DNA from: Lucifuga dentata
Lineage: Eukaryota; Chordata; Actinopteri; Ophidiiformes; Bythitidae
NCBI GenBank assembly: GCA_014773175.1
Contig: VXCM01002146.1
Span: forward strand, 62,516 to 126,515
Direction of reading: 5' to 3'
DNA: 64,000 bases
How positions within the stretch are numbered: position 1 is the stretch's first letter; each line of letters starts with the position of its first letter. The notes under the pieces were generated by a model. It made no database searches and was not told where the DNA came from. It saw only the letters and a list, made by a program, of their open reading frames with translations. A program made the translations under genes and the position numbers. Of this stretch, positions 27,913 through 53,261 are shown piece by piece.

Positions 27913-27962
<50 letters not shown>
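27912..27962. repeat. (ATCT)n microsatellite
   Basis: About twelve tetranucleotide units. Confidence 0.95.
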
Positions 27963-27995
27963 AAGATTCCCTAGGAATCTAAGGAAGGAACACTC

Positions 27996-28027
27996 AAAGA
28001 ACAATTCATATATATGAATTGTTCTTT
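27996..28027. other. Perfect 32-bp palindrome
   Basis: Two 16-nt arms (left arm AAAGAACAATTCATAT) meet with no spacer. The pairing continues outward, interrupted, through GGAACAC (27988-27994) and GTGTTCC. It could be the core of an inverted-repeat element. Confidence 0.85.
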
Positions 28028-28440
28028 ACGTGTTCCTTCTGAAATTCTTCCAGTAGTCAACAACAACACGCAGCAAGCATGCTGAAATGGAAACCGATGG
28101 CTTTATGTGTTGACAAAAAATAAACAAACAATGTACCATTACTTCTTTACAAAAATTCCAGTTCATCTCCAGTGTTCTCTAGAATGACCATCATATACAA
28201 CATCATCACACAACTACATCCCAGGGGCATTTTTACATCTTACAAGCACCCAGGACCTCACACAATCAGTTAAAAGGCCTGGTATCCTTAATTCTTAAAT
28301 CTGCTACTGCACATAGCACGATCTTTATGCAAAATAAACTAATACCTCTTCTTACCAAACATCTTTCAACACTTATTTTCCCTGATTTATCACTCCTTGA
28401 CCACTCGATTTTCCAAAGTCTGAGCTTAGGAGGAGCACTT

Positions 28441-28537
28441 AAAGGTAGCACAAATGGACACTGAACAGGAGGAATGTCGCTGCGCTTCTATTAGGATTAT
28501 TAAGGCAGTTTCCAGGAAGTTCTGTACGTGGCAGAGA

Positions 28538-28568
<31 letters not shown>

Positions 28569-28930
28569 CTCTGTACAACTCATAACCCTAGGGTACCGAG
28601 CAGAACAACTTTCACATTTTGAGGGGTGACGCTGTCTTTTAAGCCCAAGAAAACAAAGGTAAGATAAGATGCAATACTGGCAAATTTATGTGGAAGGTTC
28701 CTTGTTTCCAATTGGAGCGGGCGAAATGTTGCGGTGCCGTGTCGAGCGAACATGCTGGGATGGTTGTCAATAACAACTGTGTAACAAGCTTTTTAGCAGA
28801 GAGGCTGCTTGTTCCTCAAAACTACATTTCTTATCGAAATTGCTCAGCCAGCCGATTTCGCGTCTTGTGGGTCTGACATTTAACGTGATTCTTCGTAAGG
28901 ATTTAGTAACATTGTTACGCAGCGAAAAGA
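28441..28930 (+). promoter_or_regulatory. p4ha2: Candidate p4ha2 promoter and first noncoding exon
   Basis: The first coding exon of p4ha2 starts right after a splice acceptor (33531-33534), so a noncoding exon must lie upstream. The best candidate ends at 28658, where AAAG is followed by GTAAGATAAG. The next ~250 bp (28690-28930) are clearly richer in CpG than flanking DNA, as expected near a promoter. A HIF-type core TACGTG lies at 28525-28530; mammalian P4HA2 is hypoxia-induced. A poly(A) run (28537-28565) interrupts the segment. The exon's 5' limit is not known. Confidence 0.4.
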
Positions 28931-29179
28931 GGAAACTTCCCTAACTCTGCCTAAACTTGTGGCAGAGCATCTCAGTGCTTTACATGACTAGCAAAAATTC
29001 ATCAAAGAGGATATTTCTCTGTATTTTTGCATCCGATTGAATTTCTGGATTTGTACTTTATAGAGGACTTTGACTGGACTCAAATTAACAGTGCTGGGAA
29101 TTTCGAGAAAATTCTGTCTCAGGATGACGTCACTTATACAGCTAGAACTCCACTGCTGTTATTTATACCCAGTTTAATT

Positions 29180-29767
29180 TTAAAGGACCATACTGGTGGT
29201 TTTGCATGTTTGAGCCCATATATACAACCAGTATGTTACTGATAACCATTTCCCAAAACATAACATTGGAGCAGTAAATATTTTTCTTACCTTCCAGACT
29301 GCCATTGGGTTCAGTTTATTCCAGTAGGCCATGAAAATCAACTTGTAGAGACTTGACATGTGCTTGAGATAAATAATCCATCCCAGCAAACACAAAGTAT
29401 ATTAAATTTATTGTTGAAGTAACTTTATTTAATTGGTCCAACATGGGACTGCATGGAAGAAAATGCATGTCTCCATCAGGGAATATAGTCCCAGGAGAAG
29501 GTGGCTTTAATCGAGAAATTAAAAACGACCATCCCTTCTACATTTGGCTGTACATGTGTTAACAGGTGAAACATTGAATTTTAAAGGTGGGTGTCATGTC
29601 ATCTGAACTTTTGATTTTGAAAGTGTAGTGTGTTTGGCAAAAAAAAAACAAAAAAAAAAACAAGGAAAAGTAAAATATGGTTTTATGCTTTGGTAAATGG
29701 TTGTCAGTAATGTGATGTGTATGGAGATAGGGCTCAAACATGCAAAATCATCGGTATGATCCTTTAA
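29180..29767 (+). mobile_element. TTAA-flanked nonautonomous DNA transposon with long inverted repeats (copy A)
   Basis: The ends are inverted copies of about 80 bp: AGGACCATACTGGTGGTTTT from 29184 and its diverged complement ending at 29763. TTAA lies on both outer sides (29180-29183, 29764-29767). Inner sequence is shared with the copy at 46089-46697 in the opposite orientation, and one end is shared with 49592. TTAA flanks suggest the piggyBac target preference, but the terminus is not the usual CCY, so the superfamily is open. No transposase frame is present. Confidence 0.75.
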
Positions 29768-30339
29768 AGAGGGCTCCACTAAAGTTGCACTATACAGTAA
29801 GTCTAGTTTGTTGGTCTTGTGGAGAACTATTCACCATGTGAAAATGATTGTGTAAAGGCTTTTGGGGCTGTGCAGTCAGTGAAATTTATTATGACGTCAC
29901 AAGAGTTACTTATGACATAACGAGTGTTGACATCATGTTGGTGCTGAAGAAAGAGGCAACTTTGAAAAGGGAAACTATGTCCAGAAGTTAGTGGGTTAAA
30001 TTTCAGCTTTAGCTTTATATCCAACCTGATCTTGCTAAAAGTCTGCTTCAGTCTGTCATTACTCCTAATTTAAAGTGGATTTAGAGGATTAGTTCAACAA
30101 CAAACAGCTAACTCAGAGTTTAACAGGGTCTTGGATAAAAGGCAACAATTTCAAAACATTTGTGTTGTCGTCACACTTTGCTAACAGTTACAAAGATACA
30201 CTTTCATTCATTAATTCATTCATTCATTCCCACAATGTAGACTTGCATGCAGACCGCTGAGAGTTATCTTACAATGATTTTTATGTGGGACAATGGCCGC
30301 TGTTATCAGAGACTGGGTAGGGCAGGTGCATTCAGAAGT

Positions 30340-30391
30340 CTCTCTCTCTCTCTCTCTCTCTNCTCTCTCTCTCTCTCTCTCTCTCTCTCTA
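30340..30391. repeat. (CT)n microsatellite with one N
   Basis: About 25 CT units, split by a single N at 30362. Confidence 0.95.
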
Positions 30392-32221
30392 GCTCTCCCT
30401 CTGGCTGTTTCATTTCTTTCCTTGCTGTAATCATTTGCAGACAGTGTCCGGCCTAGTTGGGGTAATGCTTTTCCAATTTCCCATTTATTCAAAATTCATT
30501 CCATTTGTGTTGAACATGATCTGTTTGAACCCTCAGCGTTGCCATAACAGCAAAGGATTTTGAAAGCATATGCTGGGTCCGTTCCTGCTTGCACACACAC
30601 ATGCACACATGAATAAAGGTGCACAAGGGCTTGTGTTTATTTGGCTGCTTGCTTATGTAAACTAATGCATGCATACAAGCCTTAGGCCAAAACTTTTGGC
30701 CTTTATGTTAATGAATTGCCTAAAGTGAGTGAGACTCTCAGTAACCCTGTGGTATGAATGAAATCTTCTGTTTGGCAGAGACGAACCACTGTTCACAATG
30801 ATGTAAAATACACCTTAAATAGATATTTCTAGATGTAGCGTATCCAACATGGTTGCAAAAGTTGTTAATTTTCATTGCATGTGAAATAGATGTGCTACTT
30901 TCATCTACACATGCCCCGCATAAGTCTTAGTTGAGTACATTGCAAACACTTTGCCAGTTTGACACTGTTTGTTTTACAGGCAAACTATGCTGAAAATGCT
31001 CCTCTGTTGAATCAGTGCAAGTGGAGACCAACAACCCTGAAGCAGGATTTCCTGGCTGGCTGGCCATATATGTAACTTGTGAAATACCTTTAAAACTGAA
31101 AACAATGTACTCCCCTGTAAAAAAAAAAAAAACATCACATGTTTTTACAGGGTGATGTTCAGTGGAAGTGGAAGTGAAACTGACTCAAAATCATTTTTTT
31201 GTGCAGTTAATTTGACTGTGTGTTAATATTGCATATCAGGCTTTCACATGTCAGAGTTGGAACGTGTTGTAGTACAGTGCCAGATGAATAACAGCTTATA
31301 AAACTGATAATATTTTACAGATTTAGTCAGATTGGCAGCACATGGATAGTACAATGTTTTGCCATGTTTGGAGTGATTCTGGTGAGCGTTGCTGATATTT
31401 AACAGTGACCCTTTAATAAGGGCATCCCTTATTAAAAAACACTGAATTAAAAGTCAAACATCATAAATCTCTCACCTTATCTACAGATTTACTTGAACTT
31501 AGGTTAAGTATGCTATCATAAATCCTGCCTCAGTCTGACAGGCGGGGATTGTCTGCGCATGTCCACAGCCTGTGGATGTGTGCCTGCTGTAGTTATGTGT
31601 GTGAGTTCATGTGTGTGTGCATGCAGACAGTACGTGTGTTTGTGTGTTTGTCTGCTCATGCCTGTTGGGGGGGGGGGGGGGGGNACTCAAACGTCTGGCC
31701 ACCCCTGTATTGTAGTTCTCAGTTGAAAAGCATTAAAAGGAACTAGAAAGTCGCCACAGTTAGTTAGTGTTCAACTGGAAGGAAAATTATGCAAAAGTTG
31801 CCAAACAACTAGCCGTGCACGCCTGTCTACAAATATAGCTTTGTGTGTTGTGGTCTGAGAAGGCTGAATAGGTATTTTCATGGGTTAGGGGCTTTGTCAG
31901 TGAGCATCGACCTGAATTATTTTGCAGCCAATTCAATAAGCCTGTAAGCAGCCGGAGCTGCATTAGATTTAGTCCAGAGAGTTGCACTGCTTGTTGGTAT
32001 AATTATCTAAGTTACCCTGGATTGATGTGGCTTCCAGCTGGCACACCAGTGGATTCTCAGTGGATTTGTTGGAGCTTGTGTAAATGGCCTCTTTCTGCAT
32101 TGATAACTAACAACAGTAGAATATCTAAAATACAACTTTGTAATGAAAACATGGGCCAGTGAACTGTAAACCAAAAAAAAAAAAAAAAAAAAAAAAAANT
32201 CAAGCCAATAAAGTCTGTAAT

Positions 32222-32418
32222 GGTTCCTTTCATTCTTTTCCTTTCTTGCCATTTCTTTTCCTTTTTCCTTTCCCTTTTCACTTTCTCCTTTTCTTCTTGT
32301 TTTGCTTTCCCTTGTCCTTGTTTCTTTTTTCTTTTCCTTTCCCTTTCACTTTCTATTTTTCTTTCCAAAATCCTTTTTCCTTTTCCTTTCCATTTCCCTT
32401 TCCTATTCCTTTCTGCCC
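32222..32418 (+). repeat. Polypyrimidine tract (~200 bp)
   Basis: Almost pure C/T on the plus strand, made of irregular TTTCC and TTTTCC units with few interruptions. It lies in presumed p4ha2 intron 1 just after an A run with an N at 32199. Confidence 0.85.
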
Positions 32419-33225
32419 AGGTCTTACCTCAATTGTCATTTCCTTGATGCAGCTTTCCAAATAATGAGGTGTGGCATTAACTGCTAAAACGGAATCTGAA
32501 TATGATAACAAAAAATTCAAGGTTGCTGGAAACTTTAGGTACTTTCTTCTTAAAATAAGTCTTAAGTTTGTTGATCATAACTTTTGTAAACCACTCGTTA
32601 TTTGATTTATAAGGCTTTTTAGATACTTTAGTATATAAACAAACTAGGTAGCATTTGTGCCTCATCATTTTTTCTAAATGACTGATTATAGAGGGTCATG
32701 AGGCAGCAAACTCCCAGGAGACACCATGACTCATTCATAGGAAACTGAAATACAGTATTACGACAAAAAAAACAAAACAAAAAAAAACTGTTGAGTCATG
32801 CTAACTGCAGTTTTCTTATACTGCATGTAATGATTAAGGAAAACCAAAAACTGTATGTTGAGTTTTAATCACTATGGAAGTAATCACAGTGTCAATTATG
32901 AACTGAAAATCAACATAATTGGCTTACACAATATTTGATAAGAAAGTGATTGAGTTGTGCAATATAATCAGAATCACATCAGTGTTTTTGATGTAATACT
33001 TAACATGAGACGATTTGAGGTATACAGTGTTTAATCTGAAGTATAGTGTGACTGTCATTGTTTATTCACTCAACTAAAACTGTTATGAAAGTTAAAATAT
33101 TGTATCAGTTAACTAAAATGCAACAAGAAAGGGAAGAGTCAAAGTTCAGGCATTATTAAGATACCAACCACAACCATAATGCATATTTACAGGTGGTCTT
33201 GTTTCACCACATTATTATTTTCATG

Positions 33226-33275
33226 ATATATATATATATATATAGATATATATATATCTATATATATATATATGT
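33226..33275. repeat. (TA)n-rich palindromic stretch
   Basis: Alternating TA with short GATA/TATC interruptions that make it nearly self-complementary, about 260 bp before the acceptor of the first p4ha2 coding exon. Confidence 0.85.
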
Positions 33276-33544
33276 ATCCCACCACAGATGTTTCAACTCG
33301 TGGTTACAGTTTTGCTTCCATATTTTGTGACAAAGGAACTACACTGTATGCAAAATATATCATCCATAGTTTTATACAAAGAACAGTAAGTCTTTCATAT
33401 AATCTGACAGAGTCTAATAGACTGATGTGAATAATCAGACACTTCCCTGGGTAGAAGTATGTTTTGTAGCAAGGGAATTTGCCAAAATTGTCCAAATCTG
33501 TCATGACATGATGATATTGTGGTTGTAATTGCAGGAGAGTCACA

Positions 33545-47998
<14,454 letters not shown>

Positions 47999-48172
47999 AA
48001 TTTGTTTCATACCCGTGGAACACACACACACACACACACAGCAGTCCGTAGTGCCTTAATTCCTGCGACATTACATATGCAAGCATAGTCTGCCTCAAAT
48101 TTTCCACGATTAATAATAATACATTTTGTTTTTGAAAGCACCATTGAAGACACCCGAGGTCGCCTCACAAGA

Positions 48173-48178
48173 AATAAA
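48173..48178 (+). terminator. p4ha2: p4ha2 polyadenylation signal candidate
   Basis: AATAAA about 175 nt after the stop codon. Another AATAAA at 48374-48379 lies inside the following transposon-like element and is less likely. Confidence 0.5.
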
Positions 48179-48254
48179 AGCAACAACAAAATACTCAGTC
48201 ACATTAAAATGATTGACAGATGGTTTTAGGAGGATGTTTTTTTTTTTTGCACAT

Positions 48255-49125
48255 CTAATACTGCGTTCCAGTCAAAGTTGGATGTTGGAATTTCCCAGTT
48301 GATAACTCTGGCTTCCGACCTCCAAGTGTTCCAGCACCCATGACTCCAAATGTAAACAAAACACATGAATGCCAATAAATATTATAAAATAAATAGCCAG
48401 TCGTAAATACTTTCATAAAGTGAGTATTTATTATAGGATTGTTCGGTTGGATTGTATGACACTGCCTCTGCTCACTGAGTGCATGCAGTTGCAGTGGCTA
48501 TTAAATATTTGGTAAATGGTAAATCCTTTTTATAGTCATATGCACAAGTACAAATCAATCAATCAATTTATTTAAAGTGCAAAATCACCATGCATCATGG
48601 TCCCAATACACTTTACAGTAAAGGTAAAAAGTAGGGACATTAAAAAGATCATCAAAGCAAAGTTACAGTAAAAACAAGAACATTAAAAGAGCAAAGTTAA
48701 AAGGATGCTTGAAAAAGTAATAATCTAAGGTAGGCCGTAAAATAATGAATAGAGGTGGGTTTTCAACCTTGATTTAAAATTTATTACCACTTACCAATGG
48801 AAGACAGTTATCAATACACTAATAGCTAACTAGCAATATCAGTTTACATATATAACCAGTTTTACTGTATTCATTGTCCTTTTAATTTCAGGCAAGAAAA
48901 TTTACTTTATTTGGCTGTTAGCTGATTATTTACCATTCACAAAGTTCGCGTCCACGGGCAAAGTTCGCTTCCATGGGCTGCTCTGACATCACGCCATGTC
49001 GCATGATGTCAGAGCAGCTAAAGTTGGAGCTCTGACTTCAAATGCTGTTCTGACACATTTTTTTTCAAGTAGGAGAAAGATTTTGGAAAATTTTGAGTTC
49101 CATCTTGTCTGGAAAGCAGCATTAG
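48255..49125 (+). mobile_element. 871-bp inverted-repeat element downstream of p4ha2
   Basis: The left end CTAATACTGCGTTCCAGTCA and the right end (complement of 49105-49125, CTAATGCTGCTTTCCAGACA) are inverted repeats; similar 'TGCGTTCCAG' ends are frequent in fish. Inside are a possible reverse LINE tail at 48554-48625 (AATC repeats), a 19-bp tandem repeat (48941-48978) and a perfect 15-bp stem hairpin (48977-49018). Confidence 0.65.
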
Positions 49126-49587
49126 TTCACTCATTTCTTGATCCCACTACCCACCACTGAACCTAAACATTACAATTTTATAATATTTTTACAATTTGCT
49201 GTATTATGTTTCTGGGTCCAAATATCTGATCTCAAAAAATGAAAGGATGACACATTTCATTACATTAGGTCAAAAATAATTTGTATTTAATGAAAAATGG
49301 AAACCAGTCTCAGGATAAAGTCTTTTTTTTTTTAGGGAATATTGTGAAAAAAACATTTTCAACCCTATCATGTCCATTACATTTTTATTTATATAGTGTT
49401 TAAATTATTACACTGTTGTTACACTGCATTCTTTCTACAAGATGGCAAACAAGCAAGTCAATAAACAGTGTATTTCATTAATGTGCTTTAATGTTGTGTC
49501 TGTTTGCTGTTTTAGGTGGTTTTATTTATTGTCATCCAGGTAAGGCTTTAGTTTTGATTGAATAACTTCACGTCATTGGCCGAGCGA

Positions 49588-49700
49588 TTAAAGGACCAAC
49601 CAGTAATTTTGCATGTTTGAGTCCAATAAATACGACTCACCCACACGTGGGTCCATTTTCCAAAACAAAACCATATTTTAGTTTTCATGTTGTTTTGCTA
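49588..49700 (+). mobile_element. Partial TTAA-type inverted-repeat element (copy C)
   Basis: TTAA followed by AGGACCAACCAGTAATTTTG and the shared 'gcatgtttgagtcc' block. The matching right end was not found, so it is truncated. Confidence 0.65.
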
Positions 49701-49762
49701 AACTTGAATGCCTATTGGATTTAATAATTTTCAAGTGAAGGTGTGGCCTAAATTGATTAATT

Positions 49763-50070
49763 GAATTGTAAGAGGTGTGTGTTATGTGCCTGCAATAGTA
49801 CTACAAATTGGGATACATTTGGAGTCAGCTGGTGCTTCCATGACCTGGAAGCTATTGAAAACAAATCTTGATTTTTAAAGAAAAATATTCATATAAAATC
49901 AAAGGAGAGCTATAACTGAATTATAAGACGTGTGTGTTATGTGCCTGCATTAGCACTACAAATTGGGATACATCTGGAGTCAGACTGGTCACAGGAAGCT
50001 ATTGAAAAAATCCCATCTCTCCAGGTTTAAAAAAATATATATAAAATCAGTGAATTCCACATTGACAATT
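49763..50070 (+). repeat. Tandem duplication, ~155-bp unit
   Basis: The first copy starts GAATTGTAAGAGGTGTGTG (49763) and the second GAATTATAAGACGTGTGTG (49918); both share 'ttatgtgcctgca' and 'actacaaattgggataca' and 'aggaagctattgaaaa'-like blocks with a few differences. Confidence 0.75.
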
Positions 50071-50198
50071 AAAATGAGTGCGCTACACGAGACTGTTTTA
50101 ATATTTTTTTTTTAATTTTTCAATAAGATGGACAAGTTCCATGGTGGTATGGGGAAAAAGATTTTTTTAAAATGTTGTCAGTAATTGAGTGACGGTCC

Positions 50199-50325
50199 CT
50201 AAACCGGCTCCCGAAGGTGTGAGGAAGTAGCTGCCCGTCCTCCAACTGCTTCGACGGGGTGNCTAAACCGGCTCCCGAAGGTGTGAGGAAGTAGCTGCCC
50301 GTCCTCCAACTGCTTCGACGGGGTG
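50199..50325. repeat. 63-bp direct repeat around a single N (assembly artefact)
   Basis: 50199-50261 and 50263-50325 are identical (CTAAACCGGCTCCCGAAGG to TCGACGGGGTG), one N between. Confidence 0.85.
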
Positions 50326-50511
50326 AACCTGAGTGAACAGACGCTGCTGACTGTAGAGAGTGTGAATCCGAATATCTGTCGAATATCAAACATCAAACCA
50401 CTTCTCCCTTGGTATGGACTACAGGCATGACCTCTAAAACCACATGACACTTGGAATATGTGGCAAATAGGATCGGAATAGCTTGTGATTTTCATGTGCC
50501 GGAGTATGCCT

Positions 50512-50514
<3 letters not shown>

Positions 50515-50545
<31 letters not shown>
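50515..50545. repeat. (GA)n microsatellite
   Basis: About 15 GA units. Confidence 0.9.
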
Positions 50546-50548
<3 letters not shown>

Positions 50549-50776
50549 GGGGGAATCCAGCTAGTTTAATGGAAGGCTCTGCTTATTGGTCAAGCGGGCA
50601 CTGTACAACATGTTAACATCATACATAAATATATGTATACGATATACTGTATGTGATTGTAGACAGAGACTAGATCTCACTATAATTAAAAAAAAAAACA
50701 CTCATAACATGTGCGACTACAAAAGCCCAACACTTTATTAGCTGTTTGTACATGTTGAATAGTATGAAAGAGGATT

Positions 50777-50920
50777 AGAGCCACATGAAAAATAAAGAGT
50801 TCTGAGAGAAAACAGTCAGAATTCTGACAAAGTCAATCAGAATTTTTCTCAGAATTTGAACTTTAATCTCAAAATTCTGACTTTAATCTCGGAATGCTTC
50901 CCTTTTTTTCATGTGGCCCT
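50777..50920 (+). mobile_element. 144-bp inverted-repeat element with AGAATTCTGA-type inner repeats
   Basis: Left end AGAGCCACATGAAAAATAAA and right end complement AGGGCCACATGAAAAAAAGG are inverted repeats. The inside is built from irregular copies of a 'tcagaattctga / ctttaatctc' motif. The pattern is frequent in fish genomes. Confidence 0.65.
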
Positions 50921-51249
50921 GAACCTCATGACAATTTAAGTTTGATTTGTAATCCCCTTCAACTAAAGGACTGAAGTTCTTCCGGAACTCCAAAATGAAA
51001 TATACAATGCAGGCGTTTACTGATCATTAACAAACGGCAGCATGCAGTATGAGACGATGGGACACTTGCAAAACATATTACCAGACAAAATATAGGCAAC
51101 AGAAATAAAACAGAAAAAAAGCCTTAATCTATGATAATGCATCCAAATAGGTACTATGGTATTTGGTATGTCCAAACCCCAGTTTCCTGAAAGTTGACAG
51201 ATTGATCATCAAAAAAAAAAAAAAAAAANAAAAAAAAAAAAAAAAAAAG

Positions 51250-52010
51250 TCATGTTATTCTGCATTTAAGATATGTAACGTGCTGGTAGACTGCGGCGCA
51301 CTGGATCCGGCTGTGCTGGAAACCAGTGAGCTCATTGTGGCTGCATGGAGCGGAGGGCGGGGCTCCAGCATCATCACCACCGGCCATCTATGCTTCATTG
51401 TACTGGCTGCTGCTGATGCTGCGATCTTGGCGGCGGAGGGGGAAATTTTTCCAAAAAAGAGCATGCCATGAACACGGTTTCCACAGATTAGCACCCCATA
51501 CATGATGGGAATCGATTACCAGGTAAGACAGAGCAAATGCTTTTTCGTTTCTGGATTTAACATCGTCTTTACTGGGTCTTCGTGGTACTAGCGGGCCTGG
51601 TCTGTGTGAGATTCATCATCTGCAGCATCGAACGATGAAAACGTTTTGTTTTTTTTTGTTTTTTTTCATATAGCTTGCTACTATAACCCAACAGCGGAGG
51701 ACGGCAACACTGTAACAAGAAAAGCCGTTATCGTGTAATAAGCGTGTAAACAGTTAATGTGTCTCATACGGATGTGTAGCTTTAGCCTCTTGGAGATGGC
51801 AGATCACGTCTTGGCCTACACCAGCGAGCCCTTCGGAGATGACGGGGAGATTTGCTGCTTGTGTGCACGAATCCACACGTGTCGTATCTGTATCATGTCT
51901 GGTTGTCTTTCTGGTGACTTCTTGTGCTGTGAAGCTTCCAGCTGCCGGATGCATGTGCCTGCAGGTAAAGCCAGATGTGCAGTGGCACCTACAGCTCCGC
52001 GCAATTACGC
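51250..52010 (+). promoter_or_regulatory. jakmip2: Candidate jakmip2 promoter and noncoding exon 1
   Basis: This stretch is much richer in CpG than its surroundings. It has a GC box (GGGCGGGGC, 51355-51363) and a GGCGGCGGAG motif (about 51428-51440), followed by a strong donor, ATTACCAG|GTAAGACA, with the exon ending at 51522. The next coding segment downstream on this strand is jakmip2 (57117), so a spliced 5'UTR fits. No known coding sequence was recognised in its open frames. Confidence 0.45.
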
Positions 52011-52429
52011 ATATGGCTTGCAGTATGTTTATCTAGCAATGGCAGCACATCACTCATTATTGGACGTATTTTCAAAGTGTTTATGGATGCGGCAGTGATG
52101 ATGATGCAGGAGGTTAGTAGTTTATGCTGGCCTGGTATTGGGCCTCCAGTGTCTGTTGCCTGCATCTGCCCCAGGCTGTTACACTGGCCTAATTTTCCTC
52201 CCATCACCCTGCTAGTAAGGCATTTGTTACAGGATTGTTTCGGGGTCAGCTCAGATCTAGACTAGTGACTGCTCAGTAGATAATAATCTGCAAAAGGTCA
52301 TTCAATAGCTGACACCAGTGGAACTAAATGCAGCAATGTCAAGAGGAGCAAACATAAAAGGAGTATAATAGAATTCTGAAAATCAATTTCAAGTGAGTGG
52401 GGAACAAATTTAAGGAATGAACAGTATTG

Positions 52430-52760
52430 GTCTTGTAAGTGTTAAGTTGGGTTGAGATCTGGTGGCCATAGCAAATGATTGACATCATAGAATTATTTCA
52501 AGAGTATGGAAATGATGCGAATCATATGCTGTGGTCTTTGTCATTACCAGATCTCAACCCTGTTGAACACTTATGGGAGATTTTGGACTCATGAGGGATT
52601 ATCTTTTAAAAGATAAGGTGTTCTACCCCCCATGCCCCCAAGAGTCCCACAGACTTGTACAATCTATAGCAAGGTGCATTGAAGCTGTTTTGGTAGCTCA
52701 TGGTGGCCAAACACCTTATTAAGACACTTTTTGTTGGTTTGTCCTTTAAATTGTCATTTA
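52430..52760 (+). mobile_element. Tc1-like transposase C-terminal relic
   Basis: Plus-strand codons from 52547 read PDLNPVEHLWEILDS then stop; this is the catalytic glutamate motif of Tc1-like transposases. The following 'gcattgaagctgttttggtagctcatggtgg' style block and 'caacaccttattaagacactt' match the 3' end of common fish Tc1 copies. Rest is missing or degraded. Confidence 0.75.
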
Positions 52761-53261
52761 TCTTTTCGTGTAGAGATCATTGTTTGCAATAATACTGCTG
52801 GGAAAATCCTCCCATATGATTTGTGGCACTGATGATTATTTCTGTCTTTTGGTCCCAGCTATCATATTTATAATGCTCAAGTGAAATCAAATCAGTTTAT
52901 ATAGCTAAATATCACTATAAAAAAAACAAAAAAACAAAAAAAAAAAAAAAAAAANAAAAAAAAAAAAAAAAAACTTTTTCATATTAGGAAAAAAAATGGA
53001 GGAACTTTGGGAGCGGCAACTCAGAGAGAGATTTCCTCTTCTTGAACGGGCAATGCTCTACAGATTTTTCATCATTTTTGATTAGATTCTAGGCCTGATG
53101 TAGACACAAGATTAGCTGATAACTGTCTCCAAGTCACTGATCTGCTGCTCAAACCCAACTGAACAGAGCTGAAAATGTATTTTCATTATGTCCTATGTCC
53201 AGGATATAACTAAATCTCACTAAGTCATGTTGCATTAGATCATCATATGCTTATATTTACC

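Larger units (their letters stand above)
11301..28440. other. Intergenic region between pdlim4 and p4ha2
   Basis: No coding exon with recognisable homology was found on either strand in about 17 kb. It holds L2 and RTE LINE remnants (11570-11650, 14443-15135), a short LINE tail with target duplication (16006-16141), CA, GA, CT and ATCT microsatellites, a strong hairpin (23413-23473), a 32-bp palindrome (27996-28027) and two assembly-type duplications (around 13291 and 26143). In human the same interval separates divergent PDLIM4 and P4HA2. Confidence 0.7.
28659..33534 (+). other. p4ha2: Presumed p4ha2 intron 1
   Basis: If the noncoding exon ends at 28658, this is the first intron (about 4.9 kb). 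It holds a TTAA-flanked inverted-repeat element (29184-29763), a CT microsatellite with an N (about 30340-30391), a G run ending in an N (31684), a ~200-bp polypyrimidine tract (32222-32418) and an AT-rich palindromic stretch (33226-33275). No coding exon was seen. Confidence 0.5.
49126..51250. other. Intergenic DNA between p4ha2 and jakmip2
   Basis: No gene seen. It contains an end of the TTAA-type element (49588 onward), a ~155-bp tandem duplication (49763-50070), an assembly duplication (50199-50325), a GA microsatellite (50515-50545) and a small inverted-repeat element (50777-50920). Confidence 0.7.

Noticed and set aside
33226..33275. TA-rich self-complementary stretch as a structured RNA
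   Set aside because: Alternating TA is automatically palindromic; a simple repeat explains it.
51754..52265. Several overlapping open frames of 60-113 residues downstream of the CpG-richer segment
   Set aside because: No family resemblance, frames compete on both strands, and high CpG content lengthens chance frames. Considered part of the promoter-proximal intron.
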